NCBI GenBank assembly: GCA_040218535.1
Contig: JAVJRG010000010.1
Span: forward strand, 248,001-312,000
Direction: 5' to 3'
Length of the DNA: 64,000 bases
DNA from: Lacipirellulaceae bacterium
Lineage (GTDB): Bacteria; Planctomycetota; Planctomycetia; Pirellulales; Lacipirellulaceae
The notes beneath the pieces were generated by a model. The model had not been told where the DNA came from. It saw only the letters and a program-made list of their open reading frames with translations, and did not search any database. The stretch's first letter is position 1, and every line of letters begins with the position of its first letter. Shown in pieces: positions 25,525 to 34,738 of this stretch. The translations under genes were made by a program, and so were the position numbers.

Positions 25525-27228
25525 TTAACGGGCAGGGCTTCTCAGTCCACGCGCGATGGTCGAGCTTGGCTCTTGTTCTTCGCTATCATGAGGGGCAAAT
25601 ACGTATCGGTCGTACAACACCAACGCATGAATCGCATGCCCCAGCGGACCGGCCTCCCAGTCGCGGTTGCGATTCGCATTCATAATATTCGCTAGGTAAT
25701 TGACTGCCTTGACCGTGCGCCAGTAGGTCAGCTCTTTTTCATTGGCCGCATAGAGCAGCCACTCCAAGATATGGCCTGTCGTCTTGAGACGGCGATCGAT
25801 ATCCGCCTCGTCGCCGGGACCACGAAACCACTCAGTGCTGAAGCTCCCGTCACCGTTTTGTAAACGATAGGCATAGTTTTGGTACTTGTTGATGAAACGA
25901 TCTGCTTGGGCATACATTCCATCAACGGGTTCGCCACGTTGCTGACGTTTCTTCACGGCAAGCGTCAGCCCCGAAAGGCGATGCGTGCCCCCACAGGCCG
26001 CCCCACGGATCGGTTGACGCATTTCTTCCTGGATCAGTCGTGGAAAGTTCCAATCGTAGCCCTGATCGTTTTGCCATGTCGCGTCCGATGGCAGGTAGTG
26101 CATCAGCCCGATCAATTTGAACGTGAGTTCAGTACGGGGATAGCAGGTGAGCTTCTCAACCTCGATCAGATCTTCGATCGTGAGGTCTTTATCCTCGACT
26201 TTCATGGGATAGTTGCTCTTCACCCTCGATTGAGCAAGCAACGCCAATAGCTGGCCTTGATGGCCCTGCAAAGCGGGACCAACTCGAACGCGAAGATCTC
26301 CATCCTGATTTAAGTACATCAGTGTCCGCTTGCGGCAGGGCTGGTTGAAACAGAGCCAACCCACCGCAGTAATTGGCTCACCATTCGGTCCGTTCTGTAA
26401 GACGCGACTGTGCACTTCGAAAGAGAGCATTGCGTGCATCAGTTCCCAGGGTCCACGTGTTTTCGTGTCTAACGGGCGGTTGTAGTAGTGAGCAAGAACG
26501 CGGCGCACTTTGTTCCGCAGATTGATCTGCTGCCGGGTGAGTGGCTTCAAGTTCTTCTTCGGAACGACAGGTCGATCGATTGACTCCGGTGATTCTCCCT
26601 TTGGGAGTTGAGGGCTAGCCGAAGAGCGTGTCGTGCGGCTCGCCACGTCGGTCGGTTTCTCAGTCTGAGGCTGGCTCTTTGCGAGCGGTTTGGAACTCGT
26701 TTTTGTGGTCGCCTTTGGTGGCAGCGGCTTGCTAGAGACCGAAGGCCGACTAGAGTTGGTCTGAGTCTTAGCACTGCTGGAAGTCGATTTCTCCGGTACA
26801 GTAGGTGTTATCTCATCTCTGGGAATCGCCGGTGGCAGCCAGTCCGCCCTTTGTTTCTGTGAAGCCGAAGCTGCATCGCGACTCCGCCACTGACGCGTTG
26901 GAGCTTGTTTGCTCACGGAGGCTCGCGAAGACGACCTCGTCGTCGTTCGCTGCGAGGAGACTCGCTTTGCCGAAGGCGTTTGCATTTTCTCGCTTGCCCC
27001 GCTCCCTTGACGGCGCCAGCCGGTCGTGGAACGAAGGCTCTCGTTGAGAATGTTCTCGATCGCTGCTTCGCGATCCAAGTCTTGCGGCTCGATCCGCGCG
27101 GAGAGCGTCCCTTGACCAAAGGAGATCTCCTCCAGGGCGAAAAGACTCTGCGCGCCACAGGAAGACAGAGCGACGACAAGCATCAGGCGCAAAACATGAT
27201 CGTGAAAGCTAGACTTCCAGCGCAGCAT
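25525..27228 (-). CDS. Exported low-complexity protein with toroid-like C-terminus
   Basis: The family's role is not known to me. The product of about 567 residues has a signal peptide (VLRLMLVVALSSCGAQSLFA) and a Ser/Thr/Lys/Pro-rich disordered region (about residues 60-235). The C-terminal half is an ordered helical domain with repeats such as HAMLSFEVHSRVLQNG and TTGHILEWLLYAANEKELTYWRTVKAVNYLA, suggesting an alpha/alpha toroid like terpene-cyclase or prenyltransferase folds. No DxDD or QW catalytic motif is evident. The ATG at 27228 has a good GGGGGG-type ribosome site; the frame extends to 27321 without merit. Confidence 0.65.
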   Translation of the reverse strand: MLRWKSSFHDHVLRLMLVVALSSCGAQSLFALEEISFGQGTLSARIEPQDLDREAAIENILNESLRSTTGWRRQGSGASEKMQTPSAKRVSSQRTTTRSSSRASVSKQAPTRQWRSRDAASASQKQRADWLPPAIPRDEITPTVPEKSTSSSAKTQTNSSRPSVSSKPLPPKATTKTSSKPLAKSQPQTEKPTDVASRTTRSSASPQLPKGESPESIDRPVVPKKNLKPLTRQQINLRNKVRRVLAHYYNRPLDTKTRGPWELMHAMLSFEVHSRVLQNGPNGEPITAVGWLCFNQPCRKRTLMYLNQDGDLRVRVGPALQGHQGQLLALLAQSRVKSNYPMKVEDKDLTIEDLIEVEKLTCYPRTELTFKLIGLMHYLPSDATWQNDQGYDWNFPRLIQEEMRQPIRGAACGGTHRLSGLTLAVKKRQQRGEPVDGMYAQADRFINKYQNYAYRLQNGDGSFSTEWFRGPGDEADIDRRLKTTGHILEWLLYAANEKELTYWRTVKAVNYLANIMNANRNRDWEAGPLGHAIHALVLYDRYVFAPHDSEEQEPSSTIARGLRSPAR

Positions 27229-27476
27229 CGAAGAATTCCCCCCCTGGCTTCTGAAAAACTCACTAATGAGCTTGTAAGAAGCATCGACTGATAGCACTTC
27301 GTAGCCGCCAGTGAGAAGCAACTTGCGCTTCTGACCAATAGAGACGGCCCGTTGAAGTGGTATCGGGCAATGAGGGCGGCGAATTCAGCCCGAGAGAGAA
27401 CTTTTCACGGGTGGACAGAAGTTTTGGAAACTTCAGTCAATTACAACGCAAGTCGGCGAAAACTTGCGTCACTAGC

Positions 27477-28247
27477 CTAGTAAACCTTGCGTTCGGTGGG
27501 CTGTGTCGCAATCGAGCTAGCATCCGTGCCGCCTACTTTCGATTGAGCGTATTGCCGCCAAGCGGTGACATCATTGCCCAGCTCTTTACTGACACTCTCA
27601 TCGCTCACCTGCTGCAAAGCCTGCACACCAGCATATTGCATGGCCGGATCCCGGTTTTCTAAGGCTTTCGAGAGTGCGGCAACGGATTCGGGCGATTTTA
27701 TTTTGCCAAGTGCATCGACGGCCGCTAACTTCAGATCGACCTCCTCTGCCTCGGCAACAATTCTCCCCAAAGCTTCGATCGCTGCTGGCTTGCCTCGCTC
27801 TCCTAATTTTCGACAGCAAGCCCTACGGACATCCAGATCATCGTCGTTTAGGCCGGCAAGCAGCACTTGCTCTGCGAGTGGCTGGTCAAACTCAGCAATT
27901 GTCTCTTGAATTGTACGGCGAACGATCGGATCGGGCTCTGTTTGAATCTGAATCGCCAGTTGCTCGCAGTACTCCTTCTGTTGCTCCGCGTCGACTTTGG
28001 AGGCTCGGGGGCCGATTTCTCGAATCGCGGCCATTCGCATCCCAGGCGTGATCAGCGAAGTCCTTTCCTTCTGGCGAAACGGCCAAGAACTACACCCAGT
28101 CGTGGCTGTGAATAAGGCCAGAGCCGTGCTGGCGAGAGCCAAGAGGCAGATGCCTCCCACGAGGTTAGGTAGCTTTCTTTCAGACTCCAACGGTTTGGAG
28201 GATGATGTGCGTCGAGCTTTCATGTTTTGCTTGTGGTCAATAGCCAT
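27477..28247 (-). CDS. HEAT-repeat lipoprotein-like protein
   Basis: The product of about 256 residues has an N-terminal hydrophobic segment (LVGGICLLALASTALALFTATTGC) that may be a lipoprotein signal ending at Cys. At least four HEAT-type repeats follow: DPIVRRTIQETIAEF, DDDLDVRRACCRKLGERG, EVDLKLAAVDALGKIKSPESV and DPAMQYAGVQALQQVSDE. Such repeats bind protein partners. Starts at 28247 (MAIDH) or 28223 (MKARR) are more likely than the upstream one. It lies upstream of the toroid-like gene on the same strand, with about 250 bases between. Confidence 0.7.
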   Translation of the reverse strand: MAIDHKQNMKARRTSSSKPLESERKLPNLVGGICLLALASTALALFTATTGCSSWPFRQKERTSLITPGMRMAAIREIGPRASKVDAEQQKEYCEQLAIQIQTEPDPIVRRTIQETIAEFDQPLAEQVLLAGLNDDDLDVRRACCRKLGERGKPAAIEALGRIVAEAEEVDLKLAAVDALGKIKSPESVAALSKALENRDPAMQYAGVQALQQVSDESVSKELGNDVTAWRQYAQSKVGGTDASSIATQPTERKVY

Positions 28248-28380
28248 ATGCGGACCGGTTGCGAAGGTCGGGGACCTTAACAAACTCCCACATTGCATGC
28301 CATACTGGATCGACTACGAACGCCCGCACTCTACCAGCAGTGCTAGCAAAGTATTCGGAAACTAAGTCAGAAAGCCAAAG

Positions 28381-29367
28381 ATGCAGCATCGCAAGTTAGG
28401 AAACACTTCTTTGAATCTCTCGGTGATAGGCCTGGGGACCTGGGCTATCGGCGGTGGAGATTGGAACTTTGGCTGGGGCGAACAGGATGAACGAGAAGCG
28501 ATCGAAGGAATCGTTCATGCCGTTGCTTGCGGTGTGAATTGGATCGACACAGCCCCGATCTACGGCGACGGGAACTCGGAGATTCTGGTTGGCCGTGCCT
28601 TGCAGGAAATCCCTTCCGACCAGCGTCCTCTGATTGCTACCAAATTTGGACGCGTGATGCAGCCCAGCGGGACGCCCAAGGGTTGTCTCCAACCCGACCA
28701 CATTCGTCGAGAATGCGAAATCAGCTTAGAACGCTTGGGCGTCGAGCAGATTGATCTCTACCAAATGCATTGGCCCGATCCTGACGAGGGAATCGAAGCC
28801 GCTTGGGAAACAATGGTAGAACTCAAGGAAAAGAAGCTCGTTCGCGAAATCGGAGTGAGCAACTTCTCCGTCTCGCAGCTCGAAAGGGTCCAGAAGATTC
28901 ACCCCGTGGGTTCGCTGCAACCGCCCTATCATATGCTTCGACGCGGCATTGAAGAGGAACTTCTGCCATACTGCGAGAATCATTCCATTGGCGTGGTCGC
29001 CTATAGCCCGATGAGTAAGGGGCTGCTCACAGGGAAATTTACCGCGGAACGTGCTGCCGAATTGAGTGACAGAGACCACCGTTCACGTGATCCCGAATTC
29101 GCTCAGCCGCGGATTGGGGTTCACCTTGAACTCGTTGAGAAGCTCAAGCCGCTTGCGGAAGCAGCGGGTCGGGATGTTGTGCAGTTGGCCATCGCTTGGG
29201 TTATGCGAAATCCTGTTGTCACTTCGGCAATTATTGGCACGCGAAGTCCCAGCCAGATTGAAGAAACCGCCAAGGCGGGCGACTGGAATCTCGAACAGTC
29301 ATTGGTTCAAGAGATTCAGACGCTGATCGATGAGCACGACACTCAGCTTCAGGCACTTCAAGCATGA
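28381..29367 (+). CDS. Aldo/keto reductase
   Basis: This 328-residue NADPH-dependent oxidoreductase has the TIM-barrel AKR fold. The catalytic tetrad is visible: Asp and Tyr in NWIDTAPIYGDG, Lys in LIATKFGR and His in YQMHWPDPD. GVSNFSVSQLE and SAIIGTRSPSQIEE (the cofactor loop) are typical. It starts at ATG with a weak ribosome site and ends ahead of a hairpin terminator. The substrate is not predictable; similarity is highest to the auxin-induced/YghZ-like general AKR group. Confidence 0.9.
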   Translation: MQHRKLGNTSLNLSVIGLGTWAIGGGDWNFGWGEQDEREAIEGIVHAVACGVNWIDTAPIYGDGNSEILVGRALQEIPSDQRPLIATKFGRVMQPSGTPKGCLQPDHIRRECEISLERLGVEQIDLYQMHWPDPDEGIEAAWETMVELKEKKLVREIGVSNFSVSQLERVQKIHPVGSLQPPYHMLRRGIEEELLPYCENHSIGVVAYSPMSKGLLTGKFTAERAAELSDRDHRSRDPEFAQPRIGVHLELVEKLKPLAEAAGRDVVQLAIAWVMRNPVVTSAIIGTRSPSQIEETAKAGDWNLEQSLVQEIQTLIDEHDTQLQALQA

Positions 29368-29389
29368 GATTTCGTTGATTCGCATTCCG

Positions 29390-29413
29390 AACCCCTAGCT
29401 CGCGCTAGGGGTT
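29390..29413 (+). terminator. Hairpin terminator after the aldo/keto reductase
   Basis: AACCCCTAGC and GCTAGGGGTT form a perfect 10-bp stem around TCGC, followed by a short T run. It lies between same-strand genes, 23 bases after the stop codon. The T tract is short, so termination may be partial. Confidence 0.65.
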
Positions 29414-29447
29414 TGCATCGCGTACACAACTTCATCGCTTAGAACCC

Positions 29448-31037
29448 ATGCAAACGTCAAGAACGATTCTCTTCAGTCTGTGCGTTCTGGCTTTTGTTGC
29501 CCTCGGTTATTCCGCTTCGCCTCGACTTCTCGCCTTGTTGGGCATGACGGCCTGGCTGACGCTTGGAACGCTAGCCATCAGCTTGCCTGTCGGCACGTTA
29601 CTTGGAATCGCCATAGGTAAGGTCGAGTTCGCGTGGCGAGGTACTCTCACCTGCCTGCTAGTCTCTCTTCTCTTTGTCCCTCTCTACGTACAAGCTGCCG
29701 CCTGGCATGCGGCGTTTGGCTACGGTGGTTGGTTACAACAGTGGTTCACCTTCGACTCCAGTTGGTTTCAGGGGCTCACGGCAGCGATCATTATCCATGC
29801 CGCGGCGGCGGTCCCCTTTGTGACATTGCTGTGTGCGGCTTCGCTGGCGACTGCCGCACGCTCGCTGGAAGAGCAATCGCTTCTCGACGCCAAGCCCCAG
29901 CAAGTTCTCTCACGCGTGAGTTTGCCACACGCCGCCGGGGGGATTCTCGCCGCAGCGGCTTGGGTTGCTTTGACATGCACAACGGAGATCTGCGTGACGG
30001 ACCTCTTTCAAGTCCGCACCTTCGCCGAAGAAATCTTCACGCAAGCGAGTTTGGGAACGCTCAGCCTGGATGAAGAGTCTTCAAACGATCTGCTCATTGG
30101 CATCTTGATGATCATGTTCATGGCAACTGGATCAGCTCTCTTGCTAACCCCTTGGGCCATACGCACCGTCAAAAACTCCTGGGTCGAACAGGCTTGGCGA
30201 TGGAAACCTCAGCATCGCTGGCCAGTGAGTTTATTCGTTTGGCTAATCGCAAGCATCTTCATTGCCGTTCCCATTGCGAGCCTCGCGTGGAAAGCGGGGC
30301 ATGCGACAGATCCTAATTCGGATAGTCTTGACCTATCCTGGTCCTTGGGACACACCCTCTCAATATCGCTGAGTTCTCTCTTTGAGTTTCGACGCGAATT
30401 CGGCTGGTCACTACTGATCGGTATCTGCGCGGCATTGGTTTGCACCACTGCGGCAACCTTGGCATTTTGGCTTGCGAAACGGAGTTCTTTTTCGCTCGGG
30501 TGCCTCTTCGCGTTGGTAGTTGTCCTACTCGCAATCCCAGCGCCTTTGCTGGGAGTTTGGACTGTTCGCTTCTTGAACCAGCCCGACGATTCTCTCTTAA
30601 GTCCGCTCTCGATTCTTTACGACCGAACGATCATCGGCTGCGTGCTGGTGCAGTCGCTACGAGCGTTTCCGATCGCCGTGGCGATGATCGCCACGCAACT
30701 GTCCACCATCCCAACGGAACTGGCCGACGCCGCGCGCAGTGAAGGGGCAGGGTGGTGGCGGCAACTCTTGAGAGTTGTGATTCCGATGCGGCTCCCCTCG
30801 CTAATAGCGACGCTGCTCGTTTGCACCGCGATTTCGATGGCAGAAATCTCGGCAACCTTTTTGGTCCTTCCGCCGGGGGTGACGCCACTCTCTCGGCGAC
30901 TGTTCGGGCTATTGCACTACGGGGCTGACGATCGCGTCGCGGCAGTCTCGCTGGGATTCTTCCTGCTAGTCGTCGCAATCACGGCGATTGCAATGCGAGC
31001 TTTTGGCAAGAAGGGCCAAACGGGTCGCAGATCCTAG
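29448..31037 (+). CDS. ABC transporter permease, double-domain (FbpB/ThiP-like)
   Basis: This 529-residue inner-membrane protein has about twelve hydrophobic helices in two homologous halves, the layout of permeases for iron(III) or thiamine uptake. Each half has an EAA-like loop: LLDAKPQQVLSRVSLPHAAGG near residue 145 and LADAARSEGAGWWRQLLRVVIP near 430. No ATPase or binding-protein gene of this type is adjacent, so it is an orphan here. The ABC ATPase 2.7 kb downstream is of the export/ABC-2 type and is unlikely to be its partner. The substrate is unknown. Confidence 0.85.
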   Translation: MQTSRTILFSLCVLAFVALGYSASPRLLALLGMTAWLTLGTLAISLPVGTLLGIAIGKVEFAWRGTLTCLLVSLLFVPLYVQAAAWHAAFGYGGWLQQWFTFDSSWFQGLTAAIIIHAAAAVPFVTLLCAASLATAARSLEEQSLLDAKPQQVLSRVSLPHAAGGILAAAAWVALTCTTEICVTDLFQVRTFAEEIFTQASLGTLSLDEESSNDLLIGILMIMFMATGSALLLTPWAIRTVKNSWVEQAWRWKPQHRWPVSLFVWLIASIFIAVPIASLAWKAGHATDPNSDSLDLSWSLGHTLSISLSSLFEFRREFGWSLLIGICAALVCTTAATLAFWLAKRSSFSLGCLFALVVVLLAIPAPLLGVWTVRFLNQPDDSLLSPLSILYDRTIIGCVLVQSLRAFPIAVAMIATQLSTIPTELADAARSEGAGWWRQLLRVVIPMRLPSLIATLLVCTAISMAEISATFLVLPPGVTPLSRRLFGLLHYGADDRVAAVSLGFFLLVVAITAIAMRAFGKKGQTGRRS

Positions 31038-31134
31038 CTTCTTCACCGCGTGTAAACTCGTTCTCAAGCGATGTCTTCTCGTCTTGATTCGGGTAAACTA
31101 ACGCTAGAAGCGTCGGAACACAGAGAGCCTTGGG

Positions 31135-33657
31135 ATGCGTCATCAATTCTTCGTTAGAAACTTCACCGTGTTGTTAGTGGCGACTACTGTGTTGTGCTGC
31201 TCAGGATGCGGCGACGACCCGAATGCCGCTCAGCAGCAATCGGCTGAAGAAAAGAAAAAGGCGGAAGAAGCGGCGGAGAAGAAAACGAAGGACGACTACG
31301 AGGCACTTCCGCTGACCCCCGTTCTCAGCCAACAGATTTGGCAAACCGATCCCAGTGGCGGCGAGGGTGAAGCCAATGCTTTATCGTTGGTAAAGCCCGG
31401 CCACTGGACCGCCGTCTCGCAGCAGTGGCGTGCCAACTACGACGACCTCACCGGCTACTGCACCTTCACCCCCAAGTCGCGTAAGGAAGGCGAGCCACTG
31501 CCGCTGGTATACACGCCTTACTCTTTGACGACAGGCCGTCCCGCGCTTCTGGCGAAGAATCAGCCCAAGCGGATTACCGGAGAGATTTTTATTCCAGAAG
31601 ACTCGCCGACCCTTTCAATCGAAAGTCGCTTGCTACGGAGCGAGTACGGAGGGGAACTTCTGCCGAAGAATCAGAAACTCAAGAAGATGCCATCGCATCA
31701 ATATTTCTTTCTGGTGATCGCAAAGCAGCCTGAGAGATACGCCTTCCTCAAAACAACCGACTCGATTCGTTCTCCGTGGCAAGACTACAACCTCGGCGAG
31801 AATTACGCGCTCCATTATCGAGTCGCTCTGGCTGATGGCGAGAAGCGATTTCCGCTGCCTGACAACGTACTCGCGTGCACAAGTCTTGCTTACGTGCTCT
31901 GGGACGAGGTGAATCTCGAACGGATCCAGCCTGACCAAGAGCGTGCTTTGATAGATTGGCTGCATTGGGGAGGGCGACTGATCATCAACGGACCAAACTC
32001 GCTTGACGCACTCCGCGGTAGCTTCCTTGATGACTTTCTCCCCGCTGAAGCAGGGAACATCACGACACTGAAGTCACGCGACCTCGCACCAATGGCCAGC
32101 TATTGGGGTCAGCGTCAGCGGGGCAGCGAGCTTATTGCTCTAGAACCAACAAAACCCTGGTCGGCCATCACACTGAACCTTCGCCCGGACGCACGCTATT
32201 CGCCTCACACCGGCAGGCTGTTCGCCGAGCTCCAAGTCGGTATGGGCAGCGTGATCGTTTCGGCCATGCAACTCAACGAACGCGACTTCTTGAACTGGCC
32301 GGGCTACGATGGCTTTCTCAACGGAGCACTTCTGGGAAGACCATCACGGCAGTTTTCCGTCGAGCCCACCATCGGCGATGATCTGCAATTAACCTGGGCC
32401 GAGTACGCAGACCGGCGACTTGACGCGTACATGACAACCGGCCTGCGCTGGTTTTCACGTGATGCCGGTACGAAGGCGAACGTCTTGCGTAAGACCATTG
32501 AGGCAGAACCAAACCTCTACGGCATGCCCTCTGAGCCAAACGTGAAATCCACTGCAGAGCGTCCTGGCGGCTTGGGCTCTTGGAATGAGTTCAGCCCGGT
32601 TTCGGTCGCGGCACGCGACGCATTGAGATCCGCAGCGGGCGTGCGGGTGCCGGGCGCCGGCTTTGTCGTTGCCTGCCTGGCCTTGTACCTATTCGTCCTG
32701 GTTCCGTTGAATTGGATGCTCTTTCATGCACTGGGACGCGTGGAATGGGCTTGGATAGCGGCACCGATCATCGCCGTGGTAGGTGCTTTGGTGGTGATCC
32801 AGCAAGCGAATCTCGACATTGGGTTTGTTCGTGCCCAGACGGAGATCGGTTTCCTGGAGCTTCATAACGATTACAGCCGCGGCCATTTGAGTCGCTACAC
32901 GGCATTGTACGCTTCACTTTCGACGACCTACGATGTGGAGTTCGATGACCTTAGCGCGGTTGCGATTCCGTTTCCCAACGATGACGACGATGAGGCCCGC
33001 TACGGTGACGTCCGGCGAGAGCTCACGTTCGAGAAAGTCGAGAAGACACGACTCAAGGGGCTAGCGATTACCTCCAGTTCAACCCAATTTGTGCATAGCG
33101 AACAGATGCTCGAATTGGGTGAAGGACTAAAGTTTACCACGACCTCAAGTGGGACAAACAATCTGATCAATCGCCTAGGAGTCGCCTTGAAAGACGCCGT
33201 TGTCGTTCGGAAGCAGCGTGAGGAGCGATCGGGTAAAGTACGTCTTGACGCCTGTTGGCTAGGCCAACTCCGCACCAACGAAAATCGCGCGATTCCCTGG
33301 ATACAAATCAGCGCGAATAGCAAGGAATTGCCATTCACCAAAGAACGGAAAGCGGCCGCGGAAGGTGAGAGTCGCGAACGGCTTGATGTGGATGCCCTGC
33401 TGGAGCTCGCTTTCGAGTTCCCGGACGCATCCGATCCTCACTACAGCGACCGTAACGAATACCGATTAGTCGCCCGAGTCGACGAACCCTTGCCCGGCAC
33501 GATGGTTGACCCGGCTCCTTCTCAAATCGTCGGTAGCACGGTCGTCCTGGCACACTTAGAACTAGAACCTGCGAAAGCTCAATCACCCGACATGAATAGC
33601 CCCAACGACGTGCTTCCTGATCGTAATGCTCGCGAAGAATTGTTGTCGGCTTTCTAA
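31135..33657 (+). CDS. Large membrane lipoprotein beside an ABC ATPase
   Basis: I cannot name a family. The 840-residue product has a lipoprotein-type signal (LLVATTVLCCSGC) and a Lys/Glu-rich linker. A large outer domain runs to about residue 500 and includes ALIDWLHWGGRLIINGPNSLDAL, which resembles glutamine-amidotransferase-like domains of GldG-type proteins. Two helices (about 507-560) are followed by a beta-rich tail. Its place just before an ABC-2-type ATPase resembles planctomycete copies of gliding/export ABC clusters. The link to the ATPase is inferred from order and strand only. Confidence 0.65.
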   Translation: MRHQFFVRNFTVLLVATTVLCCSGCGDDPNAAQQQSAEEKKKAEEAAEKKTKDDYEALPLTPVLSQQIWQTDPSGGEGEANALSLVKPGHWTAVSQQWRANYDDLTGYCTFTPKSRKEGEPLPLVYTPYSLTTGRPALLAKNQPKRITGEIFIPEDSPTLSIESRLLRSEYGGELLPKNQKLKKMPSHQYFFLVIAKQPERYAFLKTTDSIRSPWQDYNLGENYALHYRVALADGEKRFPLPDNVLACTSLAYVLWDEVNLERIQPDQERALIDWLHWGGRLIINGPNSLDALRGSFLDDFLPAEAGNITTLKSRDLAPMASYWGQRQRGSELIALEPTKPWSAITLNLRPDARYSPHTGRLFAELQVGMGSVIVSAMQLNERDFLNWPGYDGFLNGALLGRPSRQFSVEPTIGDDLQLTWAEYADRRLDAYMTTGLRWFSRDAGTKANVLRKTIEAEPNLYGMPSEPNVKSTAERPGGLGSWNEFSPVSVAARDALRSAAGVRVPGAGFVVACLALYLFVLVPLNWMLFHALGRVEWAWIAAPIIAVVGALVVIQQANLDIGFVRAQTEIGFLELHNDYSRGHLSRYTALYASLSTTYDVEFDDLSAVAIPFPNDDDDEARYGDVRRELTFEKVEKTRLKGLAITSSSTQFVHSEQMLELGEGLKFTTTSSGTNNLINRLGVALKDAVVVRKQREERSGKVRLDACWLGQLRTNENRAIPWIQISANSKELPFTKERKAAAEGESRERLDVDALLELAFEFPDASDPHYSDRNEYRLVARVDEPLPGTMVDPAPSQIVGSTVVLAHLELEPAKAQSPDMNSPNDVLPDRNAREELLSAF

Positions 33658-33699
33658 TGATATTTCGTAGGGTATGCCGAGGCACGAGGCATACTCTAC

Positions 33700-33744
33700 A
33701 GCTTTCGAACACTGAAAACTGAACACTGCCAACTGAACACTCAC
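33700..33744 (+). repeat. Tandem AACTGAACACT-like repeats
   Basis: Four near-copies of the word GAACACTg/c appear in the 50 bases before the ABC ATPase start, spaced about 11 to 14 bases apart, as in AAAACTGAACACTGCC. The last copy ends just before the short leader CACCTCT and the ATG. No ribosome site is visible. Confidence 0.6.
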
Positions 33745-33748
33745 CTCT

Positions 33749-34675
33749 ATGATAGACATTCGGAACTTCGGCAAACAGTACGGTGACTTCACCGCGGTCG
33801 CGAATCTGAACCTGCAGATTCCCGCGGGTGAGATGTTCGGATTCATTGGTCCCAACGGCGCCGGGAAAAGTACCACGATCCGATTCCTCGCCACGCTTTT
33901 GAAGGCGAGTCACGGGGAAGCGACGATCAATGGGCACAGCGTCACCAACGATCCGATTGGCGTTCGCCGTAGTGTCGGGTACATGCCGGACAACTTCGGC
34001 GTGTACGATGGAATGAAGGTTTGGGAGTTTCTCGATTTCTTTGCGGTCGCCTATCAAGTGCCGCGCTCACGCCGGAAGGCCGTGTTGTCGGATGTGCTCG
34101 AACTGCTCGACCTCACGCATAAGCGCGACGACTACGTCAATGGACTGTCGCGAGGCATGAAGCAGCGGCTCTGCCTCGCCAAGACCTTGGTTCACGACCC
34201 GCCGGTCCTCATCCTCGATGAGCCTGCCAGCGGGCTCGACCCGCGAGCGCGGCTGGAAGTGAAGGCGTTGCTCAAGGAATTACGGAACATGGGCAAAACG
34301 ATCCTCATTTCTAGCCATATCCTGACCGAGCTAGCCGACTGCTGCACGAGCATTGGTATCATCGAACGGGGTCAGCTCTTAATGCATGGCCCAATAGACA
34401 AGGTCTACCGGCGGATTCAGAAACAACGGATGATTCAAGTTCGTTTTTCTGGCGATCCTGCTGCTGGCTTGAGCCTGATTCGCAGCGACCCTAAGGTGCG
34501 TAACTTACAAGAAAACTCCCGCAGTTGCACGCTCGAGTATGCCGGCGACGATTCGGACGTCCAGCGTCTGATGCGGGGCCTAGTGGCCGCCAACTGTGGG
34601 CTGATTTCTTTTGCTGATAAGGAACCGACGCTTGAGGATGTGTTTATGTTGGTGACGAAGGGACTGGTAACATAA
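33749..34675 (+). CDS. ABC transporter ATP-binding protein (ABC-2/export type)
   Basis: The 308-residue ATPase has Walker A GPNGAGKST near residue 36, a degenerate signature LSRGMKQRL in place of LSGGQ, Walker B VLILDEPASGLD, and the switch His in LISSHILTELADCC. Its C-terminal extension of about 90 residues is typical of ABC-2-type export ATPases. The natural permease is not evident: the upstream gene encodes a protein with only two helices and the downstream gene is an SDR on the other strand. It lies 91 bases after the lipoprotein gene. Confidence 0.9.
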   Translation: MIDIRNFGKQYGDFTAVANLNLQIPAGEMFGFIGPNGAGKSTTIRFLATLLKASHGEATINGHSVTNDPIGVRRSVGYMPDNFGVYDGMKVWEFLDFFAVAYQVPRSRRKAVLSDVLELLDLTHKRDDYVNGLSRGMKQRLCLAKTLVHDPPVLILDEPASGLDPRARLEVKALLKELRNMGKTILISSHILTELADCCTSIGIIERGQLLMHGPIDKVYRRIQKQRMIQVRFSGDPAAGLSLIRSDPKVRNLQENSRSCTLEYAGDDSDVQRLMRGLVAANCGLISFADKEPTLEDVFMLVTKGLVT

Positions 34676-34679
34676 AGAA

Positions 34680-34738
34680 CCAATGACCAAATCCAAAATG
34701 ACCAATCGCTAGCGACTGGCAATCAATCATTGGTCATT
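34680..34738. repeat. TGGTCATT inverted repeat between convergent genes
   Basis: AATGACCAAT at 34697-34706 pairs with ATTGGTCATT at 34729-34738 around a CGCTAGCG palindrome. A further CCAATGACCAAA starts at 34680. The right arm covers the stop codon of the SDR gene. It may terminate both converging transcripts. A related copy is at 57069-57138. Confidence 0.75.

Noticed and set aside
33335-34057. A 240-codon minus-strand frame
   Set aside because: It overlaps the lipoprotein gene end and the ABC ATPase start; its translation has no domain, so it is a shadow.
29448-34675. The FbpB-like permease and the ABC ATPase as one transporter
   Set aside because: The ATPase is of the ABC-2/export type with a long C-terminal extension, 2.7 kb away, and the permease type normally uses a different ATPase class.
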